A stretch of DNA of 5,293 nucleotides, from contig JACQBB010000139.1 of the NCBI GenBank assembly GCA_016194625.1, positions 1 to 5,293 on the forward strand, given 5' to 3'. The DNA comes from Elusimicrobiota bacterium (GTDB taxonomy: Bacteria > Elusimicrobiota > Elusimicrobia > UBA1565 > UBA9628). A model generated the notes under the pieces. It saw only the letters and a list, made by a program, of their open reading frames with translations, made no database searches and had not been told where the DNA came from. Shown one piece after another: positions 1-5,293 of this stretch. A program made the position numbers and the translations under genes. The stretch's first letter is position 1. Each line of letters opens with the position of its first letter.

Positions 1-626
1 ATCACCCGGGCGTCGTCGCGCTGAGGGCGGCGCTGACGCCGAGGCGCCTCGGCCGCGTCCAATACCTGGACCTGGCGCGCGTGAACCCGGGCCCGCCGGC
101 GCCCAAGCACTCGGTGATCTGGGACCTCGCCCCGCACGAGGCGTCGCTCGCGGTGGACCTGGCCGGCGCGAAGCCCGTCGCGGTGCGCGCGACCGGGCTG
201 CGCTGGGGACTGAAGGTGCTCGAAGCCGCGTTCCTCGAGGTCCGCTTCGCCAACGGCGTCTTCGCGCGCGTCCACGCGTCGTGGCGCGGCCACGCGCGCG
301 TGCGCCGACTGGAGGCGTACTGCGCCAACGGCGCCGCCTATTTCGACGAGCTGGCCGACCAGAAGCTGCGCCTGGTCTATCCCGGCGCCGACAACCGCGC
401 CCGCGCGGGGAAGTCCGCCGCGACGCTCACCTACGGGGCCCCGCGCGTCGAGGTCCCGGCGCTGGCCGCCGTCCAGCCGCTGTCGGCCGAGTGCGCCGAT
501 TTCGTCGCCGCCGTCCGCCGCGGCGGCCAGCCGGAGTCGGGCCCCGCGCTCGGCGTCGCCGTGGTGCGCGTGCTGGAAGCCGCCGAGAAGTCCGCCCTGA
601 GCGGCGGCAAGGAGATCCGCCTGTGA
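1..626 (+). CDS. Gfo/Idh/MocA-family sugar oxidoreductase, C-terminal part (5' end outside window)
   Basis: The reading frame is open from base 3 to a TGA at 624-626, leaving 207 visible residues; the start lies upstream of the window. The visible part matches the C-terminal substrate-binding half of NAD(P)-dependent Gfo/Idh/MocA dehydrogenases. It opens with HPGVVALRAAL and LGRVQYLDLARVNPGP, followed by the hallmark WDLAPHEASL near visible residues 40-49, whose His lies at the sugar site in this family. It ends with the usual helix (ALGVAVVRVLEAAEKSA). The N-terminal Rossmann fold and the EKP catalytic motif are not in the window, so cofactor and activity cannot be checked. Family members oxidise or epimerise sugars, inositols or UDP-sugars in the cytoplasm. 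Because it overlaps a sugar kinase by 4 bases (GTGA), a role in making a surface sugar is inferred. A GTG at base 81 lies inside the conserved domain and is not the real start. Confidence 0.88.
   Translation, partial: HPGVVALRAALTPRRLGRVQYLDLARVNPGPPAPKHSVIWDLAPHEASLAVDLAGAKPVAVRATGLRWGLKVLEAAFLEVRFANGVFARVHASWRGHARVRRLEAYCANGAAYFDELADQKLRLVYPGADNRARAGKSAATLTYGAPRVEVPALAAVQPLSAECADFVAAVRRGGQPESGPALGVAVVRVLEAAEKSALSGGKEIRL
609..614 (+). promoter_or_regulatory. Shine-Dalgarno site of the GHMP kinase
   Basis: AAGGAG sits 8 bases before the GTG at 623, inside the last codons of the oxidoreductase. It fixes the kinase start at 623, at the GTGA overlap, and supports translation of both genes from one mRNA. 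Confidence 0.75.
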
Positions 627-1615
627 TCATCTCGCAGACCCCGTTGCGCGTGAGCCTCGCCGGCGGCGGCACGGACCTGCCCGGCTACTGCGGCAAGACC
701 GAGGGCCGCGTCCTCTCCACCGCGATCGACAAGTACATCCACGTCATCGTCCAGGAGCGCTTCGACGACCAGATCCACGTGAACTACGCCAAGCGCAAGG
801 AGGCGGTCTCGTCCGTCGACGAGGTCCAGCACCCGCTCGCGCGCGAGGCGATGCGCGTCGCCGGGATGACGAACGGCTTCGAGGTGACGACCCTCGCGGA
901 CATCCCGTCGGAGGGCTCGGGCCTCGGCTCCTCCTCGACGCTCACCGTCGGCTACCTCAACGCGTTCCACGCGTTCATGGGCCGCCAGGTGGACGCCGAG
1001 ACGCTCGCGCGCCAGGCCTGCGAGATCGAGATCGAGCGGCTCAAAAAACCGATCGGACGCCAGGACCAGTACATCGCCGCCTACGGCGGCCTGCGCTTCC
1101 TGCGCTTCGGCAAGGGCGGCAAGGTGGCCGTCGAGGGCGTGAAGGCGTCCACGAAGACCCTGCGCGAGCTGGAGAACGGCCTGCTGCTGTACTTCAGCGG
1201 CAAGACGCGCAGCGGCGACGCGCTGCTGGCCGAGCAGGGCAAGCGGATGGGCGCCAACCGCAAGTCGCTCGACGCGATCCGCGCGCTCGCCGACGGCGCG
1301 CGCGCCGCGCTCGAGGCGGGCGACGCCGACGGGATCGGACGCGCGCTCGACGAGAACTGGCGCCTCAAGCGCGGCCTGGCGGCGGGCGTCTCCGACCGCG
1401 ACATCGACGCCTTCTACGCGCAGGCCCAGCGCCACGGCGCGCTCGGCGGCAAGGTCACCGGCGCGGGCGGCGGCGGCTTCTTCGTGCTGTACGCCCCCGA
1501 GCTCAAGCGCGCCGAGCTGCGCGCGGCGCTCAAGGGCCACCGCGAGATGCCGATCGCGCTGGAGCCGGACGGCTCCAAGATCATCTTCAACCAGAAGCGC
1601 CGCATCTGGAAATGA
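623..1615 (+). CDS. hddA: GHMP-family sugar kinase, D-glycero-D-manno-heptose-7-phosphate kinase-like
   Basis: This 330-residue protein is full length for HddA-type kinases. By family knowledge these cytoplasmic enzymes use ATP to phosphorylate D-glycero-D-manno-heptose 7-phosphate at C1 on the way to GDP-heptose. The three GHMP motifs are visible: TPLRVSLAGGGTDLP at residues 6-20, the phosphate-binding loop SEGSGLGSSS at 96-105, and KVTGAGGGGF at 277-286. The subfamily-typical KKPIGRQDQY lies at 141-150 and a DENWRLKR stretch at 243-250. The GTG start is chosen because a strong AAGGAG lies 8 bases upstream and the protein then begins IISQTPLRVSLAGG, as relatives do; the longer frame reaching back to 281 is only a shadow of the oxidoreductase. 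It overlaps the next gene by 4 bases (ATGA). The GHMP fold is nearly certain; heptose-7-phosphate as substrate is a good guess from motifs plus the nucleotidyltransferase neighbour. Other sugar kinases of the family (fucokinase-like, for example) remain possible. Confidence 0.87.
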   Translation: MIISQTPLRVSLAGGGTDLPGYCGKTEGRVLSTAIDKYIHVIVQERFDDQIHVNYAKRKEAVSSVDEVQHPLAREAMRVAGMTNGFEVTTLADIPSEGSGLGSSSTLTVGYLNAFHAFMGRQVDAETLARQACEIEIERLKKPIGRQDQYIAAYGGLRFLRFGKGGKVAVEGVKASTKTLRELENGLLLYFSGKTRSGDALLAEQGKRMGANRKSLDAIRALADGARAALEAGDADGIGRALDENWRLKRGLAAGVSDRDIDAFYAQAQRHGALGGKVTGAGGGGFFVLYAPELKRAELRAALKGHREMPIALEPDGSKIIFNQKRRIWK

Positions 1616-2325
1616 GCGAGCGCGGCCCGGCGAAGGCGTTCCTCCTCGCCGCCGGGCTGGGCACGCGCCTGCGGCCGCTGACGGACAAGACTCCTAAATG
1701 TCTGGTGCCCGTCGGCGGGATGCCCCTCTTGCATTGGTGGCTGCTGATCTGCGAGCGGCTCGGCGTCCGTGAGGTGCTCCTGAACACGCATCATCTGGCC
1801 GAGCAGGTGCGGGAGTTCGTGGGGTCACGGCACAATGAATGTGCCGTCAAGACCTCCCACGAACCGGAACTGCTGGGCTCGGCCGGGACCCTTTCGGCGA
1901 ACAAAGCGTTTGTCGCCGGCGAGCAAGACTTTTGGATCTTCTATGCCGATACTTTGATCGGCGCCGATCTTTCCCCGCTCTATAGACTTCATCGTTCGAA
2001 GCGGGCGGATCTCACGCTCGGACTCTTCAAAAGCCCCGACCCGAAGAGCGGCGGCGTCGTCGAGCTCGCCGCCGACGGCCGCGTCCTTTCTTTCGAGGAG
2101 AAGCCCGCCCATCCCAAGTCGGACCTCGTCGCGGCGGGCGCCTATGTCGGCGGCCCGGCCCTGCTCGCGGCCCTGCCGCCGGGGCGCGGCGACCTGTCTC
2201 GCGACGTCTATCCGAAGCTGATGGGGAACGCCTGCGGCGCGGCGCTCGACCCGGTCATCGACCTGGGCACGCCGGAGAGCTATGCCCGCGCCCAGAAGGA
2301 GTGGTCCCGCTTTGGCCTCGCCTGA
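1612..2325 (+). CDS. hddC: Sugar-1-phosphate nucleotidyltransferase, HddC-like
   Basis: This 237-residue cytoplasmic enzyme should join a sugar 1-phosphate to an NTP, releasing pyrophosphate. The nucleotide-binding signature GLGTRLRPLT followed by DKTPKCLVPV spans residues 15-34, with Arg19 and Lys29 as the expected catalytic residues. GSAGTL lies at 89-94, the metal-site Asp is probably Asp113 in YADTL, FEEKP is at 161-165 and IDLGTPESY at 216-224. The size fits short family members (HddC, MurU, RfbF-like) with no C-terminal hexapeptide acyltransferase domain. The start overlaps the kinase stop as ATGA and has no strong Shine-Dalgarno, so translational coupling is likely. A kinase followed by this enzyme suggests D-glycero-alpha-D-manno-heptose 1-phosphate guanylyltransferase; mannose-, glucose- or MurNAc-1-phosphate specificity cannot be excluded from sequence alone. 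The first half is oddly poor in G+C compared with everything around it. Confidence 0.85.
   Translation: MSERGPAKAFLLAAGLGTRLRPLTDKTPKCLVPVGGMPLLHWWLLICERLGVREVLLNTHHLAEQVREFVGSRHNECAVKTSHEPELLGSAGTLSANKAFVAGEQDFWIFYADTLIGADLSPLYRLHRSKRADLTLGLFKSPDPKSGGVVELAADGRVLSFEEKPAHPKSDLVAAGAYVGGPALLAALPPGRGDLSRDVYPKLMGNACGAALDPVIDLGTPESYARAQKEWSRFGLA
1681..2040 (+). other. Low-GC patch inside the nucleotidyltransferase gene
   Basis: Hand count gives 216 G+C in 360 bases (60%), lowest at 1921-2040 (64 of 120, 53%). The lines on either side are 72-82%. Codons ending in A or T (CCT AAA TGT, CAT CAT, CTT CAT CGT TCG AAG) are frequent here and rare elsewhere in the window. The reading frame and motifs are intact, so this is a change in base usage, not damage. 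Confidence 0.7.
2294..2301 (+). promoter_or_regulatory. Shine-Dalgarno supporting a TTG start for the glycosyltransferase
   Basis: AGAAGGAG lies inside the last codons of the nucleotidyltransferase, 10 bases before TTG 2312. It is the best ribosome-binding match near this junction. A weaker GGAG at 2274-2277 precedes ATG 2282 by 4 bases, which leaves that alternative start open. Confidence 0.5.
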
Positions 2326-3496
2326 ACGGGAGCGCTGCATCCCCTGCGAGGACGGCCGGCGCCTCCTCGTCCTCGCGCTGATCGCGCGCCTGGGCTGGGC
2401 GGTCGTCTCGAACCGCTTCTGGGGCTGGCGCGACGACCTCGCCTACGACGACGGCGTGTTCCTGCACATGGCGCGCGCGTTCCTCGGCTTGGAGCCGCAG
2501 CTGACGGGACATCCGCCGGGCTACCCGCTGTTCCTGGCGCCGTTCCTCGCCGTCGGCGGGGACCTCGGCCTGTCGCTGGCGCGCTGGGCGACGATCGCGG
2601 CCGGAGCGCTGGCGCCGGCGCTGACCTACCGCGTCGCCCTGCGCCTGCGCGCCACGCGCACCGCGGCCCTGGTCGCCGGCGCGCTCGTCGCGCTCGACCC
2701 GATGATGATCTACTTCTCGGCGCGGCTGATGAGCGAGTCGCTGTTCACCGCGCTGGTCCTGGGCTTCCTGTACGCGTGGCTGTACGCGTGGGAGGCCGGC
2801 GCGGTCCGCTCGGCCGCGCTGGCGGGCGTCCTCGGCGGCGCGGCCTCGCTGACGCGCGGCACCATGCTCCCGTTCGGCGGCGTGCTGGCGCTGGTCGCGC
2901 TGTGGCGCCGCCGCGAGCAGCCGCGCTGGGCCGCGCTCGTCGCCGTGTGCGGCCTGTGCTGGGCGGGGACCATCGCACCGTGGACCTTCCGGAACTGGCG
3001 CGTCTACCATCGCTTCGTGCCGGTGTCGGTGCAGGGCGGCTGGAACTTCTACGAGGGCCTGACCGTGGACCCCGAGCAGATCCGCCACGCGCGCGCCGAG
3101 GCGATGGGCGCGGAGGCGCGCGCGCTGGGGCTGGACTCGGTCCAGGCCGACGAGTATTTCGCCGCCAAGTCGAAGGCCTTCATCCGCGAGGACCCGGGCG
3201 AGTTCCTGCGCCTGTGCGCGGTGAAGGCCGCGCGCTTCTGGCGCCCCGCGCCCGAGCCGCCGCACGGCCTGCTCACGCGCGTCGCCGCCGGGGCCTTCAC
3301 CCTGCTGCTGTTCGCCGGCGCCCTGCTCGGCCTGCGCGCGGCCTCGCGCGCGACCGGCGCGTGGTTCGCGTTGGCGTGGATCGCGCACCTGAACCTGCTG
3401 CACGCGGTGTTCGCCAGCAACCTGCGCTATCGCCTTCCCGTCGAGCCCGTCGTCGCCGTGCTGGCCGGCATCGGCCTGGCCGCCCTCCTGCGCTGA
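2312..3496 (+). CDS. GT-C membrane glycosyltransferase, ArnT/PMT (GT39)-like
   Basis: This is a 394-residue, multi-pass inner-membrane protein with roughly ten hydrophobic segments (about residues 18-32, 70-90, 93-110, 117-135, 142-160, 167-198, 206-224, 326-342, 350-368, 376-393). Family features are WRDDLAYDDGVFLHMARA (39-56), with the acidic residues expected in the first external loop of GT-C enzymes, GHPPGYPLFLAPF (66-78), SESLF (141-145), RGTMLPF (182-188), PWTFRNWRVYHRFVPVS (223-239) and the C-terminal NLRYRLPVEPV (370-380). GT-C enzymes of this class transfer a sugar from a polyprenyl-phosphate carrier on the outer face of the membrane; donor and acceptor here are unknown. It is shorter than ArnT (about 550 residues) and lacks a large C-terminal soluble domain. 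TTG 2312 is preferred because AGAAGGAG lies 10 bases upstream and the overlap with the upstream gene is then 14 bases; ATG 2282 would add 10 residues. A CxxC pair (Cys9, Cys12) precedes the first helix. Confidence 0.82.
   Translation: MASPERERCIPCEDGRRLLVLALIARLGWAVVSNRFWGWRDDLAYDDGVFLHMARAFLGLEPQLTGHPPGYPLFLAPFLAVGGDLGLSLARWATIAAGALAPALTYRVALRLRATRTAALVAGALVALDPMMIYFSARLMSESLFTALVLGFLYAWLYAWEAGAVRSAALAGVLGGAASLTRGTMLPFGGVLALVALWRRREQPRWAALVAVCGLCWAGTIAPWTFRNWRVYHRFVPVSVQGGWNFYEGLTVDPEQIRHARAEAMGAEARALGLDSVQADEYFAAKSKAFIREDPGEFLRLCAVKAARFWRPAPEPPHGLLTRVAAGAFTLLLFAGALLGLRAASRATGAWFALAWIAHLNLLHAVFASNLRYRLPVEPVVAVLAGIGLAALLR
2768..2791 (+). repeat. Perfect 12-base tandem duplication in the glycosyltransferase
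   Basis: CTGTACGCGTGG occurs twice in direct succession and in frame, encoding LYAW-LYAW (residues 153-160) at the end of a predicted membrane helix. The two copies are identical, including codon choice, which suggests a recent in-frame slippage duplication. Confidence 0.7.
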
Positions 3497-3506
3497 CCGC
3501 GGTCAG
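3493..3506. terminator. 14-base palindrome holding both convergent stop codons; possible weak two-way terminator
   Basis: CTGACCGCGGTCAG is a perfect inverted repeat. Its left arm contains the TGA of the glycosyltransferase (3494-3496) and its right arm the TGA of the YeiH-like gene (3503-3505, read on -). As RNA it gives a 5-base-pair stem with a CGCG loop, extendable with bulges to about 3487-3515. No T-tract follows on either strand, so it is not a classical intrinsic terminator. The symmetry is seen; a terminator role is only inferred from its place between convergent genes. Confidence 0.3.
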
Positions 3507-4426
3507 AGCGCGAGGCCCGCGCGGATGAGCAGGAGCGAGAAGGTCCCGACGATCGCCCACAGCGCGACGCCTTGGATGAGCGGCCGCGGGCCGACGCGGC
3601 TCAACGCCGAACGGCTCAGGCCCGTGCCGATCAGGAACAGCGTCGCCGTGAGGCCGGCCTTGGCCGCCGCGTTGAGGCCGCCCCAGACGCGCGCGCCCGC
3701 GGGGGCATAAGTCGCGACGGCCGCCGCGCCGACGAAGTACAGGATGAACCACGGCCATTGCACCTCGGCCTTGGAACGGTTCACGGCCGCGGTGACCAGG
3801 CACACCGGCACGATCCACAGCGCGCGCGCCAGCTTCACCGTCGCGCCGACGGCCAAGGCCTCGGGCCCGTACTTCAGGCAGGCGCCGACGACGGAGCTGG
3901 TGTCGTGGATCGCCAGCGCCGACCACAGCCCGAACTGGGTCTGCCCGAGGCCGAGCGCGTGACCGACCGCCGGGAAGAGGAGCAGCGCGACGGAGTTCAG
4001 CAGGAAGACGGTCCCCAGCGCGACCGACATCTGCTCGCCGTCCGCGCCGACGACCGGGCCGACCGCCGCGATCGCCGAGCCGCCGCAGATCGCGGTCCCG
4101 ACGGACACCAGGTACGAGGTCGTCTTCTCGACCTTCAGGAGCTTGCCCAGCGCCCAGCCCGTCGCCAGCGCGAAGGCGATGCCGCCCGCGGTATAGGCGA
4201 AACCGTGAGCGCCCGCGCTCAGCACGCGGCGCAGGTCCATCCCGAAGCCCAGGCCGACGACGCTGGCCTGGAGCAGGAGCTTGGTCCACGCGCGCGCCTT
4301 CGCCGGCGCCGCCGCCGGGGAGAGGAGGGCGAACGCGACCCCGAGCACCAGGGCCGCGGGCGGGGAGGCCCACGGGGAGAAGGCGAAGGCGAGGAGCGCG
4401 TAGAACAGGGTCTCGGAGGGGGTCAT
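3503..4426 (-). CDS. yeiH: YeiH-family inner-membrane protein (putative sulfate exporter family)
   Basis: This 307-residue integral membrane protein has about nine to ten hydrophobic segments. It carries the conserved blocks of the YeiH family (Cons_hypoth698): LLLQASVVGLGFGMDL (50-65), GTAICGGSAIAAVGPVV (110-126), ALGTVFLLNSVALLLFP (136-152), AIHDTSSVVGA (172-182), TVKLARALWIVP (196-207) and FLIGTGLS (264-271). Family members are usually about 310-350 residues, so this is near full length with a short N-terminus. The family is annotated as putative sulfate/sulfite exporters; the substrate has rarely been shown directly and is not shown here. The ATG at 4426 is the only reasonable start; AGGAG lies 14 bases upstream, farther than ideal. 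It lies divergent to a LysR gene, sharing the CATG at 4424-4427, and converges on the glycosyltransferase with a 6-base gap. Control by the adjacent LysR protein is the likely arrangement. Confidence 0.9.
   Translation of the reverse strand: MTPSETLFYALLAFAFSPWASPPAALVLGVAFALLSPAAAPAKARAWTKLLLQASVVGLGFGMDLRRVLSAGAHGFAYTAGGIAFALATGWALGKLLKVEKTTSYLVSVGTAICGGSAIAAVGPVVGADGEQMSVALGTVFLLNSVALLLFPAVGHALGLGQTQFGLWSALAIHDTSSVVGACLKYGPEALAVGATVKLARALWIVPVCLVTAAVNRSKAEVQWPWFILYFVGAAAVATYAPAGARVWGGLNAAAKAGLTATLFLIGTGLSRSALSRVGPRPLIQGVALWAIVGTFSLLLIRAGLAL
4415..4419 (+). promoter_or_regulatory. Candidate Shine-Dalgarno of the LysR-type regulator
   Basis: GGAGG sits 5 bases before the ATG at 4425, an excellent position. 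The same bases encode Pro-Ser near the start of the YeiH-like protein on the other strand, so the match could be chance. That ATG is out of frame with the conserved LysR frame. Confidence 0.45.
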
Positions 4427-5293
4427 GCGGACACCCGCAGCTCCTGCCCGCCTTCCGCGCGGTCGCCGACCTGGGCGGCGTCTCGGCCGCCGCCGGCGCG
4501 CTGGCGCTGAGCCAGCCGGCGGTGTCCGGGCAGATCCGCCGCCTGGAGCGCCAGCTCGGCGCCGCGCTGTTCGAGCGGCGGCCGCGCGGGATGGCGCTCA
4601 CCGAGGCGGGCCGGCGCCTGCGCGAGGCCGCGGGGCGCGCCCACGCGGAGCTGTCGGAGGCGGCGCGGGGGCTGTCGCGCGCGGCCGAGCCGGAGGGCCT
4701 GCTGGCGCTGTGGGCCAGCACGACGATCGCCTCCTACGTCCTGCCGCCGCTGATCGCCGGGTTCGCGGCCGCCCATCCTCGCGTCCGCGTGCGCCTCTTC
4801 TCGGCGAACACCGCCGAGGTCCTCGACCGCGTGCGGGAGGGGGGCGCGGAGCTCGGCTTGGTGGAGGGCCATGGCCGCGCGGCGGGCGTCAGCCTGCCGC
4901 CGTTCGTCGAGGACGAGCTGATCGCGGTCGCCGACCCGAGCTTCGCGCCGCGCCGCGGCGGCGCCGCCGCGCTGGCCGAGAGGCCGATCCTCTGGCGCGA
5001 GAGGGGCTCCGGCACGCGCGCGGTGGTCGAGCGCGCGCTGCGCGCGGCGGGCGTCGCGCCGGAGCGCGAGCCCCGCTTCGAGCTGGCCAGCACCGAGGCC
5101 ATCAAGACGGCCGCGATCGCCGGCCTGGGCGTCGCCTTCCTGTCGCGCTGGTCCATCCGGCGCGAGCTGGCGCTGGGCCTTCTGCGCCCCGTCCCCGGAC
5201 GGGGCCTGTCGGTGCGGCGGACCTTCCGCTGGGCGCTCGCCGGCGGCGGCCTCGGCGGGCCCGCGCGGAGCTTCTTCGACTACGCGTCGCGCA
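4425..5293 (+). CDS. LysR-type transcriptional regulator, YeiE/CysL-like; 3' end outside window, start frame-shifted or non-canonical
   Basis: From base 4432 the frame reads HPQLLPAFRAVADLGG, the typical start of a LysR winged helix-turn-helix. SAAAGALALSQPAVSGQIR (4483-4539) and LGAALFERRPRGMALTEAG (4555-4611) complete the DNA-binding domain. A linker helix follows, then the effector domain from about 4700, with ASTTIASYVLPPLI, WRERGSGTRAVVE and LASTEAIKTAAIAGLGVAFLS. The last two are typical of the CysB/CysL/YeiE branch, which responds to sulfur compounds. About 285 codons are visible and LysR proteins are about 290-310 residues, so little is missing at the 3' end. The frame has no ATG, GTG or TTG between the HTH and at least base 4201; the first is GTG 4522, inside the HTH. 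An ATG at 4425 with a good Shine-Dalgarno is one base out of register. Removing any one base in 4428-4437 would give a normal protein start such as MRHPQLLPAF. It is either a frameshifted gene, a sequence error, or uses an unusual start codon. The transporter next to it is the expected target. Confidence 0.8.
   Translation, partial: MRTPAAPARLPRGRRPGRRLGRRRRAGAEPAGGVRADPPPGAPARRRAVRAAAARDGAHRGGPAPARGRGARPRGAVGGGAGAVARGRAGGPAGAVGQHDDRLLRPAAADRRVRGRPSSRPRAPLLGEHRRGPRPRAGGGRGARLGGGPWPRGGRQPAAVRRGRADRGRRPELRAAPRRRRRAGREADPLAREGLRHARGGRARAARGGRRAGARAPLRAGQHRGHQDGRDRRPGRRLPVALVHPARAGAGPSAPRPRTGPVGAADLPLGARRRRPRRARAELLRLRVA

Noticed and set aside
1043..1049. AAAAAAC, which resembles a slippery frameshift site, in the GHMP kinase
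   Set aside because: The codons are AAA AAA CCG, so the heptamer is not in the register needed for -1 slippage. The encoded KKPIGRQDQY is a conserved family stretch, and the zero frame continues intact.
431..1540. Long open frame on the - strand opposite the oxidoreductase and GHMP kinase
   Set aside because: It is rich in Arg, Ala and Gly, has no recognisable motif, and mirrors a strand with clear GHMP motifs. Such shadows are expected at this GC content.
2255..3403. 382-residue open frame on the - strand opposite the glycosyltransferase
   Set aside because: Its composition (Arg, Gln, Ala, Glu runs) is that of reverse-strand GC-rich DNA, and the + strand carries an obvious membrane enzyme with family motifs.
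3572..4510. 312-residue open frame on the + strand opposite the YeiH-like gene
   Set aside because: It is an antisense shadow rich in Arg, Asp, Gln and Glu; the - strand frame has all the YeiH family blocks.
4522..4524. GTG as start codon of the LysR gene
   Set aside because: It is the first conventional start in the conserved frame but lies inside the helix-turn-helix, so a protein made from it would lack a working DNA-binding domain.
3297..4721. 474-residue open frame on the - strand across the convergent and divergent junctions
   Set aside because: It crosses three well-supported genes in the wrong frame and has low-complexity Arg/Ala/Pro content with no domain.
1..5293. CRISPR array, tRNA or rRNA genes, transposase, attachment sites, antiphage or toxin-antitoxin genes
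   Set aside because: No spaced direct repeats, no tRNA-like or rRNA sequence, no terminal inverted repeats and no matching protein motifs were seen; coding sequence fills nearly the whole window.

Overview
This is a 5.3 kb window of GC-rich bacterial chromosome. Hand counts of 60-base lines give about 68-82% G+C in most genes. It is almost fully coding: six genes, no RNA genes, no CRISPR array, no mobile element, and no gene-free stretch longer than a few bases. The organism cannot be named from this sequence. A heptose-type sugar-nucleotide pathway beside a lipid-sugar glycosyltransferase fits a bacterium with a glycosylated envelope, most simply a Gram-negative, but this is inference.

Left block, + strand, 1-3496: four tightly overlapping genes that read as one operon. 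They are the C-terminal two thirds or so of a Gfo/Idh/MocA-type sugar oxidoreductase (cut by the left window edge), a GHMP-superfamily sugar kinase resembling D-glycero-D-manno-heptose-7-phosphate kinase (HddA-like), a sugar-1-phosphate nucleotidyltransferase (HddC-like), and a multi-pass GT-C membrane glycosyltransferase of the ArnT/PMT (GT39-like) kind. Neighbouring genes overlap by 4, 4 and probably 14 bases, which suggests translational coupling. The likely job is to oxidise or modify a sugar, phosphorylate it, activate it as an NDP-sugar, and transfer a lipid-linked sugar to an acceptor outside the cytoplasmic membrane. The exact sugar is not proven by the sequence.

Right block, 3503-5293: a YeiH-family inner-membrane protein (putative sulfate exporter family) on the - strand, converging on the glycan operon with only 6 bases between stop codons. 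Divergent from it is a LysR-type regulator resembling the YeiE/CysL group, which runs off the right edge. This transporter/regulator pairing is known from other bacteria and is probably a sulfur-oxyanion (sulfite/sulfate) response module unrelated to the glycan operon.

Main oddities: the LysR gene has a good Shine-Dalgarno and ATG that are out of frame with its conserved coding frame (probable one-base frameshift or sequence error); the two divergent genes share a CATG start site with no intergenic DNA; there is a clear GC dip inside the nucleotidyltransferase; and a 14-base perfect palindrome contains both convergent stop codons. I found no convincing sign of a wholly undescribed system.
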